From Nakazawaea peltata (Eukaryota; Ascomycota; Pichiomycetes; Alaninales; Pachysolenaceae), in the NCBI GenBank assembly GCA_001599355.1, contig BCGQ01000005.1, positions 500,222-564,221 on the forward strand: 64,000 bases of DNA. The letters run 5' to 3'. The notes under the pieces were generated by a model, which had not been told where the DNA came from, did no database searches, and saw nothing but the letters and a program-made list of their open reading frames with translations. Each line of letters opens with the position of its first letter. Positions within the stretch are counted from its first letter, which is position 1. Of this stretch, positions 49,164 to 59,400 are shown piece by piece. The position numbers were made by a program, and so were the translations under genes.

Positions 49164-50378
49164 TTAATTACCTGACTCTCTTTTGAGTTCCTCATCTTCG
49201 ACTTCTTCGATCTCGATTCTTCTCTTTTGCTTTGGTTGTTCGGATTTCTTCAATTTTGGCAAGACAACCTCCAAAAGACCGTTGGAGTAAGTAGCCTTGA
49301 CTTCTTCATCATTGATGTTCGGTAAAGTTGGGAATTTGATATTCCTCTCAAAGCTTCCGAATCTCTGTTCACTAACCTTGACGTATTTGTCGTTTTCGGC
49401 ATTCAGTTCATGGTACTTGTTTTGGACTTCACCTCTGACAATCAACTCATGAGAAGTTGGATGGAAATCAATATGGAACAGGTCTTTTTCGCAACCTGGA
49501 ATTGACAGTACTACTATATACTCATCTGGTTTATCATAAACGTTAATTGGAGGTGAGAATGGCAAGTTCTTGCTCAATTGAGGTTTGCTGACTTGAAGAG
49601 GATCCAACACTGGAGAAACAGGAGCTCTAGAATGGAGGTTCAATGATGACCTTACAGTTGGTCCAAAAGATTTAGCAGTGACGGGAACTGGTGGTGGTCT
49701 TTTTGGAATTGGTCCCAGTGGTTGCACTTCTTGTTCCAGATCTTTAATAGAACCAGAAACAACAGACTCTTTACTCGATTCCAGCTGCTCAGTCTTCTCT
49801 TCTTTGTAATCTTTTGCCAAAGTCTTCTTTGTAGGCAATGGAATCTCTTCAGGATATTCCAAATTAGCACCCAAACTGTTTAATAAATCAATAACACTCT
49901 GAGCTGGGTGTGGAGGTCTAGGTAAAGACTCACGATGTCTCATGGCAGGTCTTTGAGAGCTAGACAGATCTGGGCCATCTCCATATAAAGATCTGTTCAA
50001 AGCAGAGTTCTCTGGTACTTCTTCTTCTTCTTCCTGATCAGATTCCTCTTGGTCTTCTTCAAAATCTACCGATGGCTCATCATATTGTTGAGGTCGGTAA
50101 CGGTAAGGTCTTGATTCTCTGTACAATGGAGACAGTCCATATGACAGAGTCTGACGTTCCTCAGGATATGTGGTGAAATAATAATATGGTCTTGGAGATT
50201 GCGAGCGCAATTGAGAGTAACCTGAAGGTCTATGGCCTGATCTAAATGAATATTGGGGGAAAGAGTAAGGATGTTGTTGACGTTGGCGCTGGCGCTGTTG
50301 TTGGCGCTGACGCTCATTCAACACATCCATTAAGTCATAGACATTAAAATATGGGCTATTATCAGTATAAAAATTCAT
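49164..50378 (-). CDS. HSP42: Small heat-shock protein Hsp42
   Basis: The 404-residue chaperone starts MNFYTDNSPYFNVYDLMDVLN, like S. cerevisiae Hsp42 (MSFYQPSLSLYDVLNAL, 375 aa), followed by a Gln/Arg/Tyr-rich prion-like segment and an acidic stretch (FEEDQEESDQEEEEE). The alpha-crystallin domain lies at about 280-385 with PPINVYDKPDEYIVV, IPGCEKD, ERNIKFP and the NGLLEVVLPK signature, and a lysine-rich tail. Hsp42 binds misfolded proteins and makes cytosolic Q-bodies. ATG 50378 is chosen. Four open codons before it lack an ATG. A heat-shock-element-like sequence lies about 145 bp upstream. Confidence 0.93.
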   Translation of the reverse strand: MNFYTDNSPYFNVYDLMDVLNERQRQQQRQRQRQQHPYSFPQYSFRSGHRPSGYSQLRSQSPRPYYYFTTYPEERQTLSYGLSPLYRESRPYRYRPQQYDEPSVDFEEDQEESDQEEEEEVPENSALNRSLYGDGPDLSSSQRPAMRHRESLPRPPHPAQSVIDLLNSLGANLEYPEEIPLPTKKTLAKDYKEEKTEQLESSKESVVSGSIKDLEQEVQPLGPIPKRPPPVPVTAKSFGPTVRSSLNLHSRAPVSPVLDPLQVSKPQLSKNLPFSPPINVYDKPDEYIVVLSIPGCEKDLFHIDFHPTSHELIVRGEVQNKYHELNAENDKYVKVSEQRFGSFERNIKFPTLPNINDEEVKATYSNGLLEVVLPKLKKSEQPKQKRRIEIEEVEDEELKRESGN

Positions 50379-50520
50379 CTCGTTGTTCAATGCTTGTCAT
50401 AATCTCTTTCTAAAATAGCGGTACCCCCAAAATAAATAGGCAATCTTAACTCATCTCTGCGCATCTGAACGAATGTCAGCTGTGCATGAAGATTGCGCTT
50501 CGAACGTCTCCGAAAGAGCC

Positions 50521-50535
50521 AGAAGGATCTAGAAG
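50521..50535 (-). promoter_or_regulatory. Heat-shock-element-like site of HSP42
   Basis: Read on the minus strand, CTTCTAGATCCTTCT gives TTC-n2-GAt-n2-TTC, one mismatch from three inverted nGAAn units, about 145 bp before the HSP42 ATG. Gene identity supports an Hsf1 site. Confidence 0.5.
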
Positions 50536-50682
50536 AGACGAAAATGGAGGGGGTGCGCGGGGGGTGTAGGGAAAAGAAAAGATGGAGAGAAGGGGAGGAG
50601 AAACGCAGGCAGGAAGGGAGAGGAAGGGATAGATAGAGAAGAGGAGGAAGGAAGTTGAAGTAGAACTAGATTTAATATTCGT

Positions 50683-51336
50683 TTATACATATTCTGAAAA
50701 ATCAAGATCACTATCTCTACCCTTCACATCTAAAGGAACACCGGACTTTCTATTAATCAACTCTAACTTGTCCTTTGGTAAATCCTTGACAATAACATGA
50801 AGATGACTTATATTTCTTACACTTTGTAAAGCTGACCAGTTACGGAACCACACCACTTTATCTTGTGGGATCCCTAAGTATTCTATAAAAGTTCTTTGGA
50901 CATATCTCTGAATAATAGCTCTAGTCTTAGAAGAAATATCTCCCATCTCACTCTCAGGGTCAGATTTGATGAACACCTTGGTCCAAACAACAAGATGAAG
51001 AACATTGTCCTCAAAATGATAAGGGAAGTCATTAATCAAGATCTTGATATCGTCTTTATGAGCCAATAACAGTGGATCAGTTGGCTGGATATTGATGATA
51101 TTAGGTAAATCATCTATATGACCACTAGATATCAGGTCTTTGAAATCCTCCTCTTTAGCCCATTGTAACTGACGGAAAATCAAGTGGCTGAAAAGAGATT
51201 CATTCTTAGCTATCAAATCCTTCTTATAGTTGTTATAAACTTGCAAGACCTCAGCGCTTCTTCTCAAGTGCAGAATCGAGTTTGTCGAGATCAACTCATT
51301 CAACTCGTCCCATTTAACAACATCTCCATACGACAT
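50683..51336 (-). CDS. DUF3605 family protein, Gig1-like
   Basis: This 217-residue protein belongs by appearance to the fungal DUF3605 family, whose best known member is the GlcNAc-induced Gig1 of Candida albicans. Signs are YGDVVKWDEL at the N-terminus, FPYHFEDNVLHLVVWTKV, a QRYVQRTF and VVWFRNWSALQSVRNISHLHVIV, the last being the family hallmark. No catalytic role is established for the family. C. albicans Gig1 affects sensitivity to the chitin synthase inhibitor nikkomycin Z. ATG 51336 is used. It lies in a same-strand series with HSP42 and a phosphoglycerate mutase gene, without sign of joint function. Confidence 0.8.
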   Translation of the reverse strand: MSYGDVVKWDELNELISTNSILHLRRSAEVLQVYNNYKKDLIAKNESLFSHLIFRQLQWAKEEDFKDLISSGHIDDLPNIINIQPTDPLLLAHKDDIKILINDFPYHFEDNVLHLVVWTKVFIKSDPESEMGDISSKTRAIIQRYVQRTFIEYLGIPQDKVVWFRNWSALQSVRNISHLHVIVKDLPKDKLELINRKSGVPLDVKGRDSDLDFSEYV

Positions 51337-51506
51337 TCTTGGTTTTGAGGTATCTACCAATGTCTAACTTTCCCACTTTGTCTTAAATTTATTTACTTTT
51401 TTTAGATTATGTAGGAAGAGATAAACGTAAAATGTAACATTAATTTTTATGCAACATCGAACTTTGATAAAGTGCTCAACTTCGGGTATATAAAGAGGGC
51501 TTTTAG

Positions 51507-52271
51507 TCAGTTAGTGGTGAAGCCTTGCTTCTTCACCTTCTCAGCCTCCAATTTCAGGATTTCGGGGTCCAAGTAATAGTAATCTTGGCTTGGTTTGAAG
51601 TTCTCGTCTAATGTGATTACCATTGGAATTCCGTTGGGGATATTGACTTCACTGATCTCGTCCAGCGAAATCTCATATAAATATTTGATCAAAGCACGAA
51701 CTACTGATCCATGAGTGACAATTAAAATGGTGCCATTGTCAATTAATTGAGGTTTAATCTTTGCCTCGAAGTATGGAAGCAACCTCTCTAATACCATTTT
51801 CAATGATTCTCCTCTTGGAAGTGATTGTAAATCTCCATTAGTTTCTAAGTTGTATCTCTCATCATTAGTGCAACAATATCTATCAGTGAAATCGCTCAAA
51901 GGCGGACACCCTTCATAAGCACGTCTATAAAACATGTACTTCTCTTCCCCAAATTCTTTTAAAATATCACTTTTGGTTTCCCCTTGTAATTTACCATAGT
52001 GTCTCTCATTCAATCTCCATGATCTATAGATATCCAAGTATAACTCGGACAATTCTTCTAATATGATGTTCGCGGTCTGACAGGAGCGAGTCAATTTCGA
52101 AGTGAAACACACCTTCGGTCTCAAACTTGTATTATTTTTGATCAATCTCAGAGATTCAACAGCCTGCTGTTTACCCTTAACAGATAAAGGGATATCGACC
52201 CATCCACAAAAGAGGTTGGATTTATTCCATTCGCTTTGACCGTGACGAAGGATAATTATAGTGTAAGTCAT
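51507..52271 (-). CDS. Phosphoglycerate mutase family protein, divergent (GPM2/GPM3-like)
   Basis: This 254-residue cofactor-dependent mutase has the catalytic RHGQSEWN (9-16), FCGWVDIPLS, TSKLTRSCQTA, SWRLNERHYGKLQG, GEEKYMFYRRAY, PRGESLKMVLERLLPY, the second histidine in VTHGSVVRAL, and IPNGIPMV. The active-site histidines, arginines and glutamate are present. It differs from the glycolytic Gpm1 in that AAHGNSLRGL is here VTHGSVVRAL, and GCPPLSDF replaces the usual PPP segment. Codon use is ordinary rather than highly biased, unlike a main glycolytic gene. I therefore read it as a secondary GPM2 or GPM3-like paralogue. Activity cannot be judged. Confidence 0.85.
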   Translation of the reverse strand: MTYTIIILRHGQSEWNKSNLFCGWVDIPLSVKGKQQAVESLRLIKNNTSLRPKVCFTSKLTRSCQTANIILEELSELYLDIYRSWRLNERHYGKLQGETKSDILKEFGEEKYMFYRRAYEGCPPLSDFTDRYCCTNDERYNLETNGDLQSLPRGESLKMVLERLLPYFEAKIKPQLIDNGTILIVTHGSVVRALIKYLYEISLDEISEVNIPNGIPMVITLDENFKPSQDYYYLDPEILKLEAEKVKKQGFTTN

Positions 52272-52548
52272 TTGTGTACTCAGCCAATGACTTCCAAATT
52301 GACCTTGCCTGATAAGCTCTATATATGTTTGCCGAAGACCTGGTGATTTGGTTGCCGTTAGAAGCCTTAAGGATCAACTGATGCGATTTCTGTAGGCTGC
52401 TGATCTGCCACGCATCGCCTGTTGTTTTTCACGTGCCAATACAATAGCAAAATATCAAAACCTCGATGGAAATATTTATTTTTTTAAGGGGTAGGAGTTA
52501 ACGCAGTAGAGATGGGGATCTATTAGTAATTAGGGGGGAAGAGCTGAT

Positions 52549-52899
52549 ATGTTGAAATATTTAGGTAAAGGGGTCAATCGGCCATTCACATTAAGAAGAT
52601 ATGCTCATTTAGGGCGGGATTCGGATATACGGCTGATAGAACTTTATCATCAAGTGACATCTAACCTGAGGGTCTCACTGCTGTTAAGAGAGACCCTGAA
52701 TGTGTTGATAAGCAAAGGGTTCACTCAACCGGTGTTATCGCCACAACAACAATTTAGGTTGTTGAACGACCGGGAAATCATTCTGAAGATGGATCAATTC
52801 AAGCAGGTCTTAGATGAAGAACAAATCAGATTTGATCTCTCAGATATCAATACCTTCCTCAGGTTCTTCACTAACGACAAGCATATAATAGAAAATTAA
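52549..52899 (+). CDS. Small protein of unknown function, probably mitochondrial
   Basis: I do not recognise this 116-residue protein. It begins with ATG and a basic, hydroxylated, acid-free segment (MLKYLGKGVNRPFTLRRYAH) that looks like a mitochondrial presequence. The rest is mostly helical with charged residues (LLRET, FRLLNDREI, KMDQFKQVLDEEQIRFDLSDINTFLRFF) and has no cysteines and no membrane segment. It contains five CTG codons, read as Ala. The frame is clean with its own promoter space (277 bp from the mutase gene) and a normal stop, so it is probably real. A fungal mitochondrial assembly or ribosome-associated factor would fit, but this is a guess. Confidence 0.6.
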   Translation: MLKYLGKGVNRPFTLRRYAHLGRDSDIRLIELYHQVTSNLRVSLLLRETLNVLISKGFTQPVLSPQQQFRLLNDREIILKMDQFKQVLDEEQIRFDLSDINTFLRFFTNDKHIIEN

Positions 52900-53170
52900 G
52901 CATTAATTTATTCACAGTATAACACACTGTAGCAAACTGTAGCAAATGGCACATAGTCTTGGCAAAAGGATGAGCTTGGGAGCGCAAAAAGCGAGGGCGG
53001 CGCGTTTCAGTTGGAAAATGATAAAAACGGCAGGAAATGCGCAGACTTCAGGTGCTCCGTACTTATTGACTAGAATTTCTCGCTTAGATATTTAGGCTCT
53101 CCGATAATAATAGTGCATTACAGGGGGGAAAAGAACAATTTGAGAAAAAAAGGGTTATTAAAAAGGCACT

Positions 53171-54661
53171 ATGGCAGCTGAAGAATCGGATTTCGTACAG
53201 AAGTACGGTGCAATCCAAGTGGAGTTCATCGAACCTCCTCCAAAATCGTTTTTCTTCACTAGACCTTATGCTTTGAACTACTTCCATGAGGGAAAGTTGT
53301 ATAGGACAAGAGGAGAGAGAAGTTCAGCTACTTTGGAATTGTTCTTGGACTTACTTTATGTGGGAATTGTTGCTAGTATTCTGGAACCTCTGACTGAGTT
53401 ATCAACCGGGGCTTCGCTCCTCAAATATTTCATCTTATTTATGCCTGTGTTTACTGTTTGGTTCGATGTTGCCAGTTTCATGAACTATTATTTCAATGAT
53501 GATTTCACTCAAAGACTGTTCATTTTCTGGGTTACTGTGTTGTTGATGGTATATCTGAATGGAACATCCTATGTTTTGGAAGATAAAAAAGGAACTCTGA
53601 TGTGTGTAGTTCCTTACATGCTCTGTCGTTTGTCCATCGCTCTGAGTGGGTTTATGTACAGCACTTATATTACTGAGCATCGTAAGCAATTGCTCATGTA
53701 TTGTAGTTCAATTTTTATAACTACACCTATCTGGATAGCAGTGATTTTCGTTGGTACCAAAGCTAAAATTGGTATCTCAATTGCCTTGGTTATTGTCGAG
53801 CAGGTTTGTTACTCTTTAGCCTCACATCCGAAGACCAAGAAGTTACTTAATGTCACTCATGGAACTCTGTTAAACATTGAACATTTCGTGGAAAGGTTTT
53901 CTTCATTCTACATTATTGCAATTGGTGAATTTTTATACACCATTGTATCAGGACATCCGGTAGACAAAGGTGTTGGTGTTAAAGTATGGAAGGCTATTTT
54001 GATCTTATTTATTGCTTACGTCTATTTGTGGGTGTATTTCAATGGTAACGGAATAAATAAATGTGTTCATGCGTTAAGAAGATCGGCAACTACTCTGATG
54101 ATCTGGATCTATATTCATATTCCAATGATTGCTTCCTTGATTTTAAGTGCTGACCTGCTGGCTGAATTACTTAAATTAGACGAAGAACCATTGAGCAAAC
54201 ACTCAGAAGAAACAGAGCATGTTGTTGAGAAAAGAGAGGAAGGAGGATCTGAGATTTCCACAGAAGAGTCGTCTTCTGAAGAGGAAGAAGTCAATTTATA
54301 CGGATTATCGTTCTTCTTCACAGGTGGCCTTCTGGTACTGTTAGTATGTTTAACTATAATGCTGCTGTGTGACAAGCCTGCCGCGCACTGTGACAATACT
54401 AAACGATTGTTAAGATTAGGGCCTCGTATTCCTTGTCTGGTCATTCTTTTTTGCTTATCTTTCCTGGAATTGAGACCTGTTATGTTAATTGGATTATGTG
54501 CTTTAGTTTTGGGGGTGTTATTCTTTTACGAGACCATCTTATCTTCTGATCGGTTCAACAATACTCCATCACAACTCGATTCACCTGTTACGACTTATGT
54601 TGGTGAGGATGATGAGAACCAAGCCGTATGCGAACCTGCTTCATCTCAATCTTCTCGCTAG
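53171..54661 (+). CDS. LtrA-family multi-pass membrane protein
   Basis: The 496-residue membrane protein belongs to the low temperature requirement A family, known from bacteria and many fungi. The hallmarks are ELFLDLLYVGIVA (56-68), matching the ELFFDLVFV consensus, and HFVERFSSFYIIAIGEF, matching ERFGLFxIIxLGE. About ten or more hydrophobic segments are seen, interrupted by an acidic Ser/Glu loop at about 343-377 (EESSSEEEE). The function of fungal LtrA proteins is not established. I do not recall an S. cerevisiae orthologue, so it is patchily distributed in yeasts. Codon use is like the neighbours, which gives no sign of recent transfer. Confidence 0.8.
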   Translation: MAAEESDFVQKYGAIQVEFIEPPPKSFFFTRPYALNYFHEGKLYRTRGERSSATLELFLDLLYVGIVASILEPLTELSTGASLLKYFILFMPVFTVWFDVASFMNYYFNDDFTQRLFIFWVTVLLMVYLNGTSYVLEDKKGTLMCVVPYMLCRLSIALSGFMYSTYITEHRKQLLMYCSSIFITTPIWIAVIFVGTKAKIGISIALVIVEQVCYSLASHPKTKKLLNVTHGTLLNIEHFVERFSSFYIIAIGEFLYTIVSGHPVDKGVGVKVWKAILILFIAYVYLWVYFNGNGINKCVHALRRSATTLMIWIYIHIPMIASLILSADLLAELLKLDEEPLSKHSEETEHVVEKREEGGSEISTEESSSEEEEVNLYGLSFFFTGGLLVLLVCLTIMLLCDKPAAHCDNTKRLLRLGPRIPCLVILFCLSFLELRPVMLIGLCALVLGVLFFYETILSSDRFNNTPSQLDSPVTTYVGEDDENQAVCEPASSQSSR

Positions 54662-54833
54662 TTTATATGTATATATACCTGCTTAATTATAATCTAGTAT
54701 TACTTCTTTCGAATAATAGCCGTTCGCGATCTGCAAGGAGCAAGAATCACGCTGCAATTTACTAAATAAATTGCAAAATGAGGAGAACTAAAGCGTCTAA
54801 TGCAAAAAGAAATTAAGAAAAGATCAAACGTGC

Positions 54834-54841
54834 TTACGTAA
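54834..54841. promoter_or_regulatory. Yap response element TTACGTAA of CCC1
   Basis: This perfect palindromic TTACGTAA lies about 110 bp before a TATA-like element. In S. cerevisiae the iron-responsive factor Yap5 activates CCC1 through Yap-type elements, so the site makes sense if transcription begins near 54980 and the leader is spliced. Confidence 0.5.
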
Positions 54842-55015
54842 GACAAAACTAAGCCAATCAACGCGCAGAAAATTGTAATCTCTTTTTTCAAACTACACAA
54901 GCCGCGTAAGCAGGAGCATTCCAGTAGGTTTTTGCTTCAGTTCGGATATTTATATATCGAGAGCCTTTTGCATGTTGTAATTGTTTTGAGAATAGTTGTT
55001 TGATTTAAGTTTAAG

Positions 55016-55359
55016 GTAAGTAATATGATATGAGGATGGTATGATGGGATCTAGAGATGAGATAGGAAACGATGGAGCGAATGTGAGAACTGAAAGTGAA
55101 AGATAGTTGATTGAGATGAAGACCATCATATGAAGATGATCAGAATCAAGCTTAGTCGATTTATCTAAGCACGCCTGAGCACCGTTTTAGCACCGCCCTA
55201 CTACATCGCTTAAATGCTTGGTACTCTACACATAAATGGACATCCCTATTTGCTCTTTACTACACAAGCACATAACCGTTCCATCGCCTTTCCCCTCTAC
55301 ATCCGCTCCTCCCCCCCTCGTCCATCATCCCCACCCAACTATTTACTAACATCCCCCAG
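55016..55359 (+). other. Probable 5'UTR intron of CCC1
   Basis: The donor GTAAGT (55016-55021), perfect branch site TACTAAC (55344-55350) and acceptor CAG (ending 55359) are all canonical. The branch A lies ten bases from the AG, as in the SSF1 intron. Several ATG triplets lie within the proposed intron (near 55024-55046), whereas the proposed exon 1 end and exon 2 leader have none before the CCC1 ATG. Confidence 0.6.
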
Positions 55360-55503
55360 ATCCATAGCAACAAAGAGGCAAAAAAATTTTCTTAACTATA
55401 GGAAGAAATTGTGTGGAAATTGAGAAATTCATTTACTGCTGCTTAACTTTTATCATTTATTTATTTATTCACATTTGATTATTTATTATTGCATTGTACG
55501 AGA

Positions 55504-56409
55504 ATGGCTATTGTGACATTGAAGAACGCTATTGTGTCGGCGATGGGGTCGGAGAACAACAACAACTCGAGTGATGGCACCCCAACTACGCCTATAAACT
55601 CGAACGCTCATTATGGCTACGGCGCCTCCGATGACGAGGATCTGCTGTTGATGAATAACCAAAACAAGGATCTTTATAATGACGATGGCCAATTGGAAGA
55701 ATTGAGTGTCTTTGAGAAGTTGTTTGGTAGAGTTGACCCAAGAGTAATGAGTGATATTGTCATTGGTTTAAGTGATGGTTTGACTGTTCCATTTGCATTG
55801 ACCGCTGGATTGTCCTCTTTGGGTGATTCTAAGTTGGTTATTACTGGTGGTATGCTGGAGTTGGTTTCTGGAGCCATTTCTATGGGTCTTGGAGGTTTCC
55901 TTGCCGCTAGATCCGAACTGGATTATTATAAGAATGAGGTACGTAAGGAGAAACAGAGTTTCTTTGAGAAACCTGAATCTCTTGGTGATGAAGTATTTGA
56001 AATCATGGAAGAATTGGGTGCCTCTGACGAGACAATTGAGTCATTCATCAGAGATTTGGAAAAATCCCCTAAACTGATGATTGATTTTATCATTAGATTT
56101 GGTAGAGGTTTAGAAGAGCCTCTGGAAAATAGACAATTCACTTCTGCATTGACCATTGGTCTGTCTTATTTCCTTGGTGGATTTGTACCGTTGATTCCAT
56201 ATTTCTTCACCGCCACAGTACGTCGTGGTTTAGTTGGTTCTATTATTTTGATGGCATTCACTTTGTTCCTGTTCGGATATATCAAGACTATTGTATCTAT
56301 TGGAAGTGATTGTTCTACATGGAAAAAGACCTCTGAAGGGTTACAAATGTTCTTAATTGGATCCATTGCTGCTTCTGCTGCCTTTGGATTGGTATACTTG
56401 ATTGAATGA
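55504..56409 (+). CDS. CCC1: Vacuolar iron/manganese transporter Ccc1 (VIT family)
   Basis: This 301-residue protein exports Fe2+ and Mn2+ from cytosol into the vacuole in exchange for protons. Typical are the first membrane helix DPRVMSDIVIGLSDGLTVPF (78-97), GMLELVSGAISMGLGGF, the metal-binding cytosolic helix pair (AARSELDYYKNEVRKE, FEIMEELGASDETIE), and SYFLGGFVPLIPYFF. The N-terminus is acidic (DDEDLLLMNN), with a possible vacuolar sorting dileucine. Length is close to S. cerevisiae Ccc1 (322 aa). ATG 55504 is chosen. Upstream in-frame codons lack an ATG. The leader probably contains an intron and the promoter a Yap-type site. Confidence 0.95.
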   Translation: MAIVTLKNAIVSAMGSENNNNSSDGTPTTPINSNAHYGYGASDDEDLLLMNNQNKDLYNDDGQLEELSVFEKLFGRVDPRVMSDIVIGLSDGLTVPFALTAGLSSLGDSKLVITGGMLELVSGAISMGLGGFLAARSELDYYKNEVRKEKQSFFEKPESLGDEVFEIMEELGASDETIESFIRDLEKSPKLMIDFIIRFGRGLEEPLENRQFTSALTIGLSYFLGGFVPLIPYFFTATVRRGLVGSIILMAFTLFLFGYIKTIVSIGSDCSTWKKTSEGLQMFLIGSIAASAAFGLVYLIE

Positions 56410-56471
56410 TTCAACTATTTAGAGGCATATTACTGAGTTAATACATATATCATTGATTTATATAGCGTAAT

Positions 56472-59400
56472 TTAATTAACGTATCCAGAAGCTACTCCGA
56501 ATTTCAAGAATTGGGGATCTAATTGAGGGTCTGGACAGTATTGCCCTGCCATGACACAATGAACACTCATCTTTGGATGATAAGCCAAATTGGTTAACAA
56601 CTTGGGGGTGATCAAGAAATATTGACCAGGGTTCTCTTCAGAACAGGCACTTTCTACGATCAATTTATGTACCAATCTCTCATTTCTCAGATCCATACCT
56701 TGATTAATCTCATCCACAACTCTAAATGGGGCATTAACGAGTCCTTGTAAAGAATTAAGGAAGATCAGGGTAGATACAGAACGTTCTCCTCCAGATTGAG
56801 TAGTACCATCTAAGACACTCATTCCTTCTCCGTCTCTGAATTGCACCAGGATCTCTAATCTCCATTCAGTAAATGATTCCTCATCCTCATGTAATCTAAC
56901 TTCACCGTTTGGGTATATTTTAGTGAACATTTGATGGAATGAAGAAGAGATCTTAGTGACCAAATCACGGAGCTCAGGCAACCAACTGGTCTTCACATCT
57001 TCTACTTCGAGACTTAACAGAGAATGACGATTACGTAACTCGGGAAGTGCTGAGGTGATATCAGAGATGGTCTGTTCTACTCTTGCAAATTTGGTTAAAG
57101 AGGATTCCTCGGCATCACTGAAATTGGTCAATTCCCTTCGGATCAGTTCAATCTTTGTCCGGATCTTATCCTCGGTGAATTGACCTTGGGCCAAATAGGA
57201 TTTCAGTAACTCCGAGAGAAGTTCTCTTTCTTCTTCAGAGAGGGTCTCATTTACTTGTTGATTTAACAGGTTGATCTTGGCGGTAGTTTCACGTTTCATT
57301 TCTTTACATTTCTGTTTCAACTCATCCACCTGTGTTTGTAAACGTGATTTCTCCTGTTCTACGGATCTAGCTAAATACTCTACGGACACCTTTCTGTTAT
57401 GGAACTGGAACTCCTTGAATGAATGAAGTACCTTATCTTTCTCCAAGGCCTGGATCTTCGAATAAAGCTGAGATATCTTGGTTATCAATTGAATTTTCTT
57501 CGAGAAACTCTCACGAATCTTCTCATTAGTGGTTTGTTTCAACTTCTCATGATCTCCTGTCCCCAATTGTTCGATTTCTTTCTTCAAATTCTCTATATCT
57601 CCATTTACTATGCTACTCTTTTCTTTCAGTCTATTGTACCTACGGTTTTTATCCATTATTTCCTTCAACTCTTGTGATATTGAGTTGTATGAACGTTCAA
57701 GCTCTTGGAGTTGCTCTGTTTCCGTTTTATAAAGAGATTCTTGTTCTTCAAGTTGGGTAGATAATTCGTCGATTCTTGACTCTTCTTCTTTGACTCTCGT
57801 TTCCACTGACAGACGTTGATCTTCACTGAGTCCTTGACGATCAAAAAGACGATAAGAAGGGTTAATAAATGTCAGGGTGGAGTATCTTTCTTTACGACCA
57901 TATTGAGAGGTGAAGGTTCTGAAGATTTGATCTCCCGACACAAAAGTTTGGATTTTGGCATGTCTTTGTACTTTGTCTAATTGTTGAGGAGACAATGGGG
58001 ATAAAGTTACGGGAATTTGATGAATGAAATGTTGTTCACAGAGCATTTGAATAACCGGCTGGGGTCCGGTTACAAAATCTACAAGATAGCCTTGGAATCC
58101 CAATTGTTGGAGTTCCTGTTGAGATAGACGATTTCCTCCGGCATCCATATCGAATTGAGAAGAAATCTGACGGAAGGAGACATTTATTCTTAAATCGTCT
58201 AAGATCTTTTTAGTCACCAGTCTATGCAGAGATTCAGAAACTGTAGTGATAGCTAATTGAGAATCTAAAGTGACGACATTTCCGAAGATGGTTCCGTAAC
58301 CTTTCGTTACAGATAAACTGACCACCGGAGATTCATACAGATGGTTCAGAAAGGCCCGCTTGTTCTTTCTCATGAACTGAATCACTTTATAAGTTTTACC
58401 TTGTTGAGAGTAAGGGTCTGAACCACTAAGGATATTAAGTTTATCGTCAGATGTGTACTGAGTTTTCAAATCTTTTACGGTGTTCTCGAGACCACGACGA
58501 CGATCTTTCAAATGACGAACTTCATTCGCAAGAGAGGTGACTACAAGTTTCTTTGCATTGAAATCGTTGGAGAGTTCAGATCTGAGGTCTCTTTTAGTTC
58601 GTAATTCTTCATCAGATACTAGAGATTGTTGGAATCTCAGTTGAATCGACTCTAAATCTTGGAGTTCCAGTGTCTTCAACTCCAATTTTTGGGTTTTCTT
58701 TACGATCTCGGTCAATTTATGTCTTAAATTAGCCCTTAATTTCTCAATGTTATGATCTTCATCTTTACATTTATCTTGATACTTTTCAATGTCAGAACGT
58801 AATTTGGAGGATTTCTTTGTTAAAGCTTTGATTTCCAGTTGGGACAGCAGGATATCGTCGTCAAAACCCCTCATCATTTGAGAAATTGGAGCGATCTTCT
58901 TCTCGAAATCTTTAAGTTGTTGGATTTTGGAATCTCTCTCCTTCTTAGCTTCTTGGAATTGAACTCTCAGGTCTTGAATCTTGACAAAGGGGATCAATTT
59001 CTGATGCATTTGAAGATCTTTCTTAGTTTCGGCATATTTCTTGAACTTTTCAACTTCCAGACTCAACGACTCTTTCTCTTTAAGAGAGGCCTCGAGTCTT
59101 TTCTCGAAATCACCAAGAGTCTTCTTCAGGTAATTCAAATTACCTGAGATCTCGATCAATTTGTCGTGTTTCCTAAGTAATTCTCCATCACCAAAGGAAC
59201 CCTCAATCTCACGTAAAAGTTGACTAGGTCTTTGAGCTGCAAATTTCGAGACGCGGTCTTGAGCTAAGAATTGACAAAGACTCTCAAGTTGAATATCGAG
59301 TGACTTAACAAACTCACGAAGCAGTCTCTCGGAGATTTCGATCCCGTTTCGATATACTCGTGTTTTACTACCATCTGTGTAAATATGACGTCTAATAACC

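Larger units (their letters stand above)
54662..55503. promoter_or_regulatory. CCC1 promoter and leader region
   Basis: No gene. A palindromic Yap-type site is at 54834-54841 and a TATA-like TATATAT at 54951-54957, followed by a probable 5'UTR intron (55016-55359) and an ATG-free leader exon leading to CCC1. A pyrimidine-rich tract and GGCAAAAAAATTTTC (55377-55391) are included. Confidence 0.6.
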
